Below, one piece after another: positions 14,554 through 19,840 of a DNA stretch of 19,840 bases; position 1 is the first letter of the stretch, and every line of letters begins with the position of its first letter. The notes beneath the pieces are model-generated. The model was not told where the DNA came from. It was given only the letters and a program-made list of their open reading frames with translations, and searched no databases. The position numbers and the translations under genes were made by a program. The DNA comes from Candidatus Dadabacteria bacterium. GTDB taxonomy: Bacteria; Desulfobacterota_D; UBA1144; Nemesobacterales; UBA2774. Where the stretch lies: assembly GCA_003229065.1 (NCBI GenBank), contig QIHJ01000272.1, positions 1 through 19,840 of the forward strand, in the 5' to 3' direction.

Positions 14554-15876
14554 CTAGACGTTATATCTTCTCGGCCCCTTCATCCCTCCTTTCTTTACAA
14601 ACCCCTCATAGCTGTGGGTTATAAGGAATGACTCAATCTGCTGTACAAAATCTAGCGTTACTCCCACAACGATAAGGAGCGAAGTTCCACCGAAATAAAA
14701 CGGTAAGTTAAAGGGCTCCCGCTGTAAAAACGTAGGTATCACGCAGACGAATGCGACATAAATCGCGCCTATAAAAGTAATCCTGCCGAGTATTTTATCG
14801 ATATACTCAGCCGTCTTCTTACCCGGTCTTATTCCGGGTACAAATCCGCCGTTCTTTCTCAAATTATCAGCCAGATCGTCGGGATTATATATCACCGCGG
14901 TATAAAAATACGCAAAGAAAATTATTAAACTTGCAAATAGAATATTATACATAATCATATTCTCAAACAATAAATCCGATAAATCCCTCAAGAACGGCAC
15001 AGTAACAAATGTTAGTATCGTTGCCGGAAATATTAGGAGCGATGAGGCGAATATAGGAGGAATAACCCCTGCAGTATTAGTTTTAAGAGGCAGGTGTGAG
15101 GACTGACCGCCGTACACTTTTCTGCCGACTACGCGCCTTGGGTATTGAACCGGAATTTTCCTATACGACCGTTCAACGAAAACAATGAACGCTACTATTG
15201 CGATGAGTAGTGCAAAGATAAGCACAACGCCGAACACAGTAAGCTCACCCGTTCCGATAAGCCTGACTATATCCCAGAGCGCCCCCGGTATAGACACAAG
15301 GATCGAGCCCGCAATTATAAGCGATATGCCGTTTCCTATACCCCTCTCGGTAATCTGCTCTCCGAGCCACATTACAAACAGCGAGCCCGCCGTCAGAGTG
15401 AGCACCGTCATAATCCTGAACGTCCAGCCCGTTTCTTGCACCACTGTTGCGCCCTGCCCTAAACCGCCCTCGAGCGTAATTGCAAGCATGAACCCCTGGA
15501 CTACGCAAATAAGCACCGTACCGTAACGTGAGTACTGATTTATTTTGCGTCTGCCTGCCTCGCCCTCTTTCTGCATAGCCTCAAGAGTCGGAAAGGCCTT
15601 CACTAGCAGAGACATAATAATGGAAGAGGTAATATAGGGCATCACACCAAGCGCAAATACGGACGCGCGCTCAAGCGCTCCTCCTGAAAACAGATTCAAA
15701 ATGTCAAAGATCGTACCACTTGCAGTCTGCTGAAAGAGCCTCAGTATCTGCTCAGGGTCAATTCCCGGAATCGGCACAAATACGCCGAATCTATATATTA
15801 TAAGTACTACTGCCGTAAACAGAAGACGCTTATTAAGCTCTGGGATTCTGGGAATAGCGCTTGCGTTTCTGTTCAT
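14554..15876 (-). CDS. secY: Preprotein translocase subunit SecY
   Basis: A 440-residue channel subunit with ten membrane segments by hydropathy. Recognisable parts are the N-terminal RIPELNKRLLFTAVVLIIYRFG, the plug segment after GVFVPIPGIDP, GVMPYITSSIIMSLL, and GERGIGNG-like TERGIGNGISLIIAG. The cytoplasmic loops SYRKIPVQYPRRVVGRKVYGG and LRKNGGFVPGIRPGKKTAEYI, the latter needed for SecA and ribosome contact, are also present. Its ATG overlaps the rplO stop by four bases (ATGA). This is the housekeeping SecY. Confidence 0.98.
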   Translation of the reverse strand: MNRNASAIPRIPELNKRLLFTAVVLIIYRFGVFVPIPGIDPEQILRLFQQTASGTIFDILNLFSGGALERASVFALGVMPYITSSIIMSLLVKAFPTLEAMQKEGEAGRRKINQYSRYGTVLICVVQGFMLAITLEGGLGQGATVVQETGWTFRIMTVLTLTAGSLFVMWLGEQITERGIGNGISLIIAGSILVSIPGALWDIVRLIGTGELTVFGVVLIFALLIAIVAFIVFVERSYRKIPVQYPRRVVGRKVYGGQSSHLPLKTNTAGVIPPIFASSLLIFPATILTFVTVPFLRDLSDLLFENMIMYNILFASLIIFFAYFYTAVIYNPDDLADNLRKNGGFVPGIRPGKKTAEYIDKILGRITFIGAIYVAFVCVIPTFLQREPFNLPFYFGGTSLLIVVGVTLDFVQQIESFLITHSYEGFVKKGGMKGPRRYNV

Positions 15877-16304
15877 AAAATTTCTGCCTTACCGCCCTTT
15901 TCCTCAATTTTTTTAATTGCGCCTTTTGAAAAAGCGTGGGCCTTTACGGTGAGCGTTTGCTCAAGCTCGCCCTGACCCAGGATTTTAATCGGGTTTTTCC
16001 CGCCGGTAAGCCCCGAATTCTTAAACTCTTCGGGAGTTAATACATCACCTTCAGAGAAGCGGTTTAGGTCTCTAATGTTTATCAGGTCGTACTCTTCTTT
16101 GTTGCGGCTCGTGAAGCCTCTTTTAGGTGTGCGGAGCTTAAGCGCAGTCTGCCCTCCCTCAAACCACGGCGACACACCGCCGCCCGATCTCGAATTCTGC
16201 CCCTTATGCCCCCTACCGCTAGTTTTTCCAGTACTACCCGTGCCACGGCCTACTCTTTTTCTTTTCTTCTTAGATCCGGGCTGAGGTGATAAATTATTAA
16301 GCAT
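15873..16304 (-). CDS. rplO: 50S ribosomal protein uL15
   Basis: A 143-residue L15. The basic opening MLNNLSPQPGSKKKRKRVGRG and the GTGSTGKTSGRGHKGQNSRSG glycine-rich arm that threads into 23S rRNA are diagnostic, as is FEGGQTALKLRTPKRGF. It ends by overlapping the secY start in ATGA. In many bacteria rpmD lies between rpsE and rplO; only 48 nt separate them here, so rpmD is absent from this locus. Confidence 0.97.
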   Translation of the reverse strand: MLNNLSPQPGSKKKRKRVGRGTGSTGKTSGRGHKGQNSRSGGGVSPWFEGGQTALKLRTPKRGFTSRNKEEYDLINIRDLNRFSEGDVLTPEEFKNSGLTGGKNPIKILGQGELEQTLTVKAHAFSKGAIKKIEEKGGKAEIL

Positions 16305-16352
16305 TTATTGCTATCCTCTGAAGCTAATTTTCAAAATTTCCACTTGTTCTTT

Positions 16353-16904
16353 CTAACTAGACACACCGCTTGGTTCCCTTTGGTTCAGGTATGACTTCGG
16401 GAGATCAAGATCACTTAACTCCTTACCTCTGATGCGCGCTACGTCCTCAGGCGTTCTGAGTGACGCAAGACCGTTAATGGCCGCCCTCACTACATTTAAA
16501 GGATTAGTCGATCCTACAACTTTTGAGAGTATGTCGTGAATTCCTGAAAGCTCTACAACTGCCCTAACAGCACCACCCGCTATAACACCCGTACCGGGAG
16601 ACGCGGGCTTAAGCATTACTCTGCTTGAGACGTGCACTCCAATAATTTCATGGGGAATCGTGCTTCCCAATATAGGGACTTTCACCAGGCTTTTTTTAGC
16701 TTTTTCAATGGCTTTTCTGATAGCGTCCGGAACCTCGTTTGACTTCCCGAGTCCCGTGCCTACAATTCCCTTGCCATTACCTACTACTACTAAAGCGGTA
16801 AAGTGAAACCTCTTTCCGCCTTTGGTAACCTTGGCTACTCTCCTTATATCTACAACTTTGTCGTTTAGCTCGTACTCATTTGGATCGATTTTATCTTTTT
16901 GCAA
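16353..16904 (-). CDS. rpsE: 30S ribosomal protein uS5
   Basis: A 183-residue S5. The double-stranded RNA-binding part shows [57 protein letters not shown]. The C-terminal domain shows [42 protein letters not shown]. These are diagnostic and the length is usual. It is a proofreading-relevant protein at the S4-S5 interface of the small subunit. It lies 37 nt after rplR. Confidence 0.98.
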   Translation of the reverse strand: MQKDKIDPNEYELNDKVVDIRRVAKVTKGGKRFHFTALVVVGNGKGIVGTGLGKSNEVPDAIRKAIEKAKKSLVKVPILGSTIPHEIIGVHVSSRVMLKPASPGTGVIAGGAVRAVVELSGIHDILSKVVGSTNPLNVVRAAINGLASLRTPEDVARIRGKELSDLDLPKSYLNQREPSGVSS

Positions 16905-16941
16905 TCAAGCCTCCCAACTAATACAATTGATTTGAGTTCCC

Positions 16942-17316
16942 TTAAAATTTAAGCCCCGCATCTCTCGCTGCGTCGGCTAGAGCTTTTACCCTTCCATGAT
17001 ACGGAAAGCCGCCGCGGTCAAAAGATACCTCTTTAATGTCTTTTGAAAGAGAAATCTCCGCGATATATTTCCCAACCGCTTTTGCCGCATCCTGTTTCTT
17101 TTGACTCTCGCCCTGCAAGAGCTCCTTCACTTTAGGGGTGAGCGTAGAAGCGGAAGCAAGTGTTTTGTTGCTTGAATCGTCTATAATTTGAGCGTAAATA
17201 TGCCTTGCCGATTTAAACACGCTCAGCCTGGGCCTCGCCCCGCTACCCTTAACTTTCTTTCTAACACGTTTGTGTCTGAGGTCTTTTTTAGATTTTCTGC
17301 TCGTTTTTTTTATCAT
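16942..17316 (-). CDS. rplR: 50S ribosomal protein uL18
   Basis: A 124-residue L18, a 5S rRNA binder working with L5. [20 protein letters not shown], the variable middle with [24 protein letters not shown] [20 protein letters not shown], and [26 protein letters not shown] at the C-terminus are diagnostic. Its ATG overlaps the rplF stop by four bases, implying coupled translation. Confidence 0.98.
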   Translation of the reverse strand: MIKKTSRKSKKDLRHKRVRKKVKGSGARPRLSVFKSARHIYAQIIDDSSNKTLASASTLTPKVKELLQGESQKKQDAAKAVGKYIAEISLSKDIKEVSFDRGGFPYHGRVKALADAARDAGLKF

Positions 17317-17861
17317 GCTTTTGCACCAGCTTTACCAGGTTTTAGTCTAAGTATCTCACCTGCATATCTAATCCCCTTACCCTTATAGGCGTCGGGCGGC
17401 CTGAGTTTTCTTATCCTGGCTGCTATTTCACCGATTATCTGCTTGTCTATACCCTCTAGTATGAGCTTCGTGCCCCTTTCCCCTACCTTGGCAGATATAC
17501 TCCCAGGCAGAGAAAATTCAACAGGGTTTGAATACCCGAGGTTAAATTTTATCACGTCTTTCCCGATGAGCTCGGCCCTGTAACCCACTCCGACTATATC
17601 AAGAGTGCGTGTGAACCCCTCGCTTACGCCTGTCACCATGTTAGATAGTACAGAGCGTGTAAGCCCGTGAAGAGCCTTTATTCTCTTCTCATCATTACTT
17701 CTTTCAACAAATATTTTGTCTTCTTCCACCTTAGCTTCTATCCCACCGGGTATTTCCCACGTGAGCTTCCCTTTTCCGCCCTCGATATCCACACGGTCGT
17801 TTTTGAAGCTTATTTTCACCCCGTCGGGGACTGCTATAGGTTTTCTACCAATTCGCGACAT
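17313..17861 (-). CDS. rplF: 50S ribosomal protein uL6
   Basis: A 182-residue L6 near the sarcin-ricin loop. [17 protein letters not shown] opens the first repeat, and the second repeat ends in the signature [21 protein letters not shown] followed by LKPGKAG. The two-repeat structure and length are normal. It lies 10 nt after rpsH. Confidence 0.98.
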   Translation of the reverse strand: MSRIGRKPIAVPDGVKISFKNDRVDIEGGKGKLTWEIPGGIEAKVEEDKIFVERSNDEKRIKALHGLTRSVLSNMVTGVSEGFTRTLDIVGVGYRAELIGKDVIKFNLGYSNPVEFSLPGSISAKVGERGTKLILEGIDKQIIGEIAARIRKLRPPDAYKGKGIRYAGEILRLKPGKAGAKA

Positions 17862-17871
17862 TAATTCTCCC

Positions 17872-18264
17872 TCACAATACAGAACAGATAAGTTCGCCTC
17901 CGATGCCCTGACTCCTGGCTTCGGCGCCTGTCATAATCCCTTTGGAAGTGGAAAGTATACAGATACCCAGTCCGCCTTTTATGCGCGGGATTTCGCCCTT
18001 ATCCACATATATCCTGCGACTGGGCTTACTTATCCTTTGTATCTCTTTGATAACACTCTCTTTTTCAGATGTGTAAGCGATAATAACTTTTATCTGAGGC
18101 ACCTTATTTTCTTCGGTAATGCTGTAGTTCTTTATATATCCCTGTTCCCTAAGTATTCTGGCAACCTCGACTTTTAGCTTTGATAGCGGAACCAGAGTAG
18201 TTTTATGCCCCGCTATAATAGCATTTCGTATTCGGCTTAACATGTCTGCAATTGGGTCTGTCAT
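17872..18264 (-). CDS. rpsH: 30S ribosomal protein uS8
   Basis: A 130-residue S8, a central-domain 16S rRNA binder. MTDPIADMLSRIRNA, RISKPSRRIYVDKGEIPRI and the C-terminal GLGICILSTSKGIMTGAEARSQGIGGELIC are diagnostic. It follows rpsZ by 53 nt. Confidence 0.98.
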   Translation of the reverse strand: MTDPIADMLSRIRNAIIAGHKTTLVPLSKLKVEVARILREQGYIKNYSITEENKVPQIKVIIAYTSEKESVIKEIQRISKPSRRIYVDKGEIPRIKGGLGICILSTSKGIMTGAEARSQGIGGELICSVL

Positions 18265-18317
18265 AAACTTATGCCTCTTTTCTTTAATATTTCCAAATTA
18301 CGTTATTACCAGCGGTT

Positions 18318-18503
18318 TTACCAGCTGGCTTTCTTAACTCCCGGTATCCTTCCAAAGCTCGCCAGGCTTCTGAAACAGAGCCTGCACATATCGAATTTCC
18401 GCATGTACCCCCTGGGTCTGCCGCACAAAGGACAGCGGTTCCCTGCCCGGACTTTAAACTTGGGCTCTTTCCTGAATTTTTCCATTAACGCCTTTCTAGT
18501 CAT
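18318..18503 (-). CDS. rpsZ: 30S ribosomal protein uS14, type Z (zinc-binding)
   Basis: A 61-residue S14 of the short, zinc-dependent type. The four Cys ligands are C24, C27 ([11 protein letters not shown]) and C40, C43 (MCRLCFR), and it ends with the conserved [12 protein letters not shown]. The long Cys-free S14 (rpsN, about 100 residues) is not found here. It lies between rplE (12 nt before) and rpsH in the normal spc position. Confidence 0.98.
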   Translation of the reverse strand: MTRKALMEKFRKEPKFKVRAGNRCPLCGRPRGYMRKFDMCRLCFRSLASFGRIPGVKKASW

Positions 18504-18515
18504 GTGCCCTCTCTC

Positions 18516-19070
18516 CTAAGATTTTACAAACGGCATTCCAAACTCTTCCAAAAGCCCCTTAGCTTCCTCATCTGTATCTGCGGAGGTGTTTATTGTTATA
18601 TTCATACCTTTTACGCGCTGCACTTTGCTGTAGTCAATCTCAGGGAAAATAATCTGCTCTTTAAGCCCAAGAGTATAATTTCCCCTTCCGTCAAACGCCG
18701 TTGCCGATACTCCTCTGAAGTCACGTACTCTTGGGAGCGCGAGGTTGATTAAACGGTCCAGAAACTCATACATATGATCCCCTCTGAGAGTGACCATGCA
18801 CCCTATCGGAACACCGTCCCTGAGCTTAAACCCTGCAATCGATTTTTTCGCTAATCTGACTACCGGCATCTGACCCGTAATCTGTGCGATCTCAACCTGT
18901 GCTTCTTCTATAACCTTTTTATCCCTGCCCGCGTCGGTCAACTTTCCAAGCCCCATATTTAATACGATCTTTTGAACTTTTGGAAGCTGCATAGGATTCG
19001 TATAAGAGAATTTTTCCATCAGCGCGGGAGACACTTTATCCTTGTAAAAGTCCTTTAATCTAGCAGTCAT
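18516..19070 (-). CDS. rplE: 50S ribosomal protein uL5
   Basis: A 184-residue L5, which binds 5S rRNA and contacts P-site t[74 protein letters not shown] and [19 protein letters not shown] are all present. The length is the family norm. It starts 2 nt after the rplX stop. Confidence 0.98.
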   Translation of the reverse strand: MTARLKDFYKDKVSPALMEKFSYTNPMQLPKVQKIVLNMGLGKLTDAGRDKKVIEEAQVEIAQITGQMPVVRLAKKSIAGFKLRDGVPIGCMVTLRGDHMYEFLDRLINLALPRVRDFRGVSATAFDGRGNYTLGLKEQIIFPEIDYSKVQRVKGMNITINTSADTDEEAKGLLEEFGMPFVKS

Positions 19071-19072
19071 TT

Positions 19073-19426
19073 TTAGCCTATCTCCTCTCCGCTCTTTTTG
19101 CTGTAGCGAACCTTTTCTCCGCTCCCGAGCACTTTACGACCAATGCGCACAGGCCCACCTTCCGAAGGGTCATAGGCCATCAGGTTAGATATATGCATCG
19201 GAGCCTCTTTTTCAACTATTCCACCTGTCGGATTTTGCTGGCTCGCTTTTTCATGGCGCTTTACCATGTTCAACTTCTCAACTATTGCCCTATTCTTAGC
19301 TCTTAGGAGCTTTATCACTTTACCGCTCTTACCTTTCTCTTTTCCTGCAACTACATAAACAGTATCACCCGTTTTTATATGCAATTTACCTCTGCCTTTG
19401 GATAGTCCGCTTTTTCTGGCTGACAT
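19073..19426 (-). CDS. rplX: 50S ribosomal protein uL24
   Basis: A 117-residue L24 with a KOW motif: [27 protein letters not shown], then [31 protein letters not shown]. It initiates assembly of the large subunit. An in-frame ATG at 19447 would overlap rplN; the ATG at 19424-19426 has GGAGG (plus 19437-19441) upstream, begins [10 protein letters not shown] and follows rplN by 1 nt, so I use it. Confidence 0.96.
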   Translation of the reverse strand: MSARKSGLSKGRGKLHIKTGDTVYVVAGKEKGKSGKVIKLLRAKNRAIVEKLNMVKRHEKASQQNPTGGIVEKEAPMHISNLMAYDPSEGGPVRIGRKVLGSGEKVRYSKKSGEEIG

Positions 19427-19427
19427 T

Positions 19428-19796
19428 TTACACAACCTCCGGCGCAAGTGAGATAATCTTCATAAACCCTTTCATACGGAGCTCGCGGGCAATAGGCCCG
19501 AAAACACGGGTCCCCATGGGCTCATTCTCTTTATCTATAATAACTGCCGCATTATTATCGAACCTCACATAAGAGCCGTCGGTTCGTCTCTGTTCTTTTC
19601 TGGTGCGAACAATCACTGCTTTGTATATCGCCCCTTTATCAACTTTTGCATTGGGTATCGCCTCTTTAACCGACACCACAACGACATCTCCGAGTCTTGC
19701 GTACTTTCTGCCAGAGCCTCCGAGCACCTTAATACAGAAGAGCCTCTTTGCACCTGTATTATCAGCCGAGTCCAGATAAGTGGTTGATTGAATCAC
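19428..19796 (-). CDS. rplN: 50S ribosomal protein uL14
   Basis: A 122-residue L14, part of intersubunit bridges and the docking site of Rsf[76 protein letters not shown] and [13 protein letters not shown] are diagnostic. It starts with GTG at 19794-19796, overlapping the stop of the upstream rpsQ (GTGA), and has GGAGGA just before it. Confidence 0.98.
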   Translation of the reverse strand: MIQSTTYLDSADNTGAKRLFCIKVLGGSGRKYARLGDVVVVSVKEAIPNAKVDKGAIYKAVIVRTRKEQRRTDGSYVRFDNNAAVIIDKENEPMGTRVFGPIARELRMKGFMKIISLAPEVV

Positions 19797-19840
19797 TCTC
19801 CCTGTCCTCCTTTATCCTCAGGCTCTTGTGTCTCAGCCGC
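19793..19840 (-). CDS. rpsQ: 30S ribosomal protein uS17, C-terminal end (partial)
   Basis: Only the last 15 codons and a TGA stop lie in the window, reading [15 protein letters not shown]. The identity rests on position: rpsQ precedes rplN in spc operons, and the TGA overlaps the rplN GTG start in a GTGA junction. The Ala/Glu/Gln-rich sequence is not part of the conserved S17 core and looks like an acidic tail similar in flavour to that of L17. The frame was chosen because it is open to the edge and ends exactly at the overlap. Confidence 0.65.
   Translation of the reverse strand, partial: AAETQEPEDKGGQGE

Noticed and set aside
15245..15508. 87-residue minus-strand ORF inside secY
   Set aside because: Wrong frame within a well-conserved SecY; no independent start signal.

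Overview
The window holds the distal part of the bacterial ribosomal-protein superoperon (spc plus alpha operons) on the minus strand, followed by a mixed set of housekeeping genes and, at the low-coordinate end, an accessory region with iron-responsive and c-di-GMP-responsive control elements. Clues to the organism: moderate GC, an outer membrane (C-terminal-Phe beta-barrel porin, lipoprotein), a MenG/UbiE-type quinone methyltransferase, zinc-type S14 and L36, no rpmD (L30) between rpsE and rplO, and very long acidic tails on L17 and apparently S17. This fits a deep-branching Gram-negative lineage (Desulfobacterota- or Dadabacteria-like), but I cannot place it from sequence alone.

Layout, in transcription order. 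Minus strand 19840 to 9256: rpsQ (3' end only), rplN, rplX, rplE, rpsZ (zinc S14), rpsH, rplF, rplR, rpsE, rplO, secY, adk, map, infA, rpmJ, rpsM, rpsK, rpsD, rpoA, rplQ, closed by an intrinsic terminator at 9256-9285. Spacing is tight, with ATGA/GTGA overlaps, so this is one long transcription unit whose main promoter lies outside the window. Minus strand 9232 to 6605: a luciferase-like monooxygenase, a TIGR01777-type SDR and pdxH. Plus strand 4956 to 6602: metF and menG, converging on pdxH. Minus strand 4753 to 4085: a Sel1-repeat lipoprotein.

The region 1-4030 is the most interesting. A 73-residue Cys-rich protein (3698-3919) has a textbook sigma70 promoter abutting a Fur box. About 480 bp further on, a second promoter with an 18-bp-identical Fur core drives a porin (1824-3395). 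This is followed, past a terminator-like stem, by a secreted FMN-binding protein with a flavinylation motif (1172-1741) and a four-helix membrane protein (682-1188). Together they look like an iron-starvation-induced envelope module that could couple extracytosolic flavin redox chemistry to metal uptake. Between the two Fur-controlled promoters lie two long inverted repeats of unknown function.

At the edge (1-153, minus) begins a secreted protein resembling the N-terminus of DNRLRE/CBM96-type domains. Its leader carries a clear GEMM-I (c-di-GMP-I) riboswitch (270-368) and a hairpin able to mask its Shine-Dalgarno sequence, so a surface protein appears to be controlled by c-di-GMP at translation.
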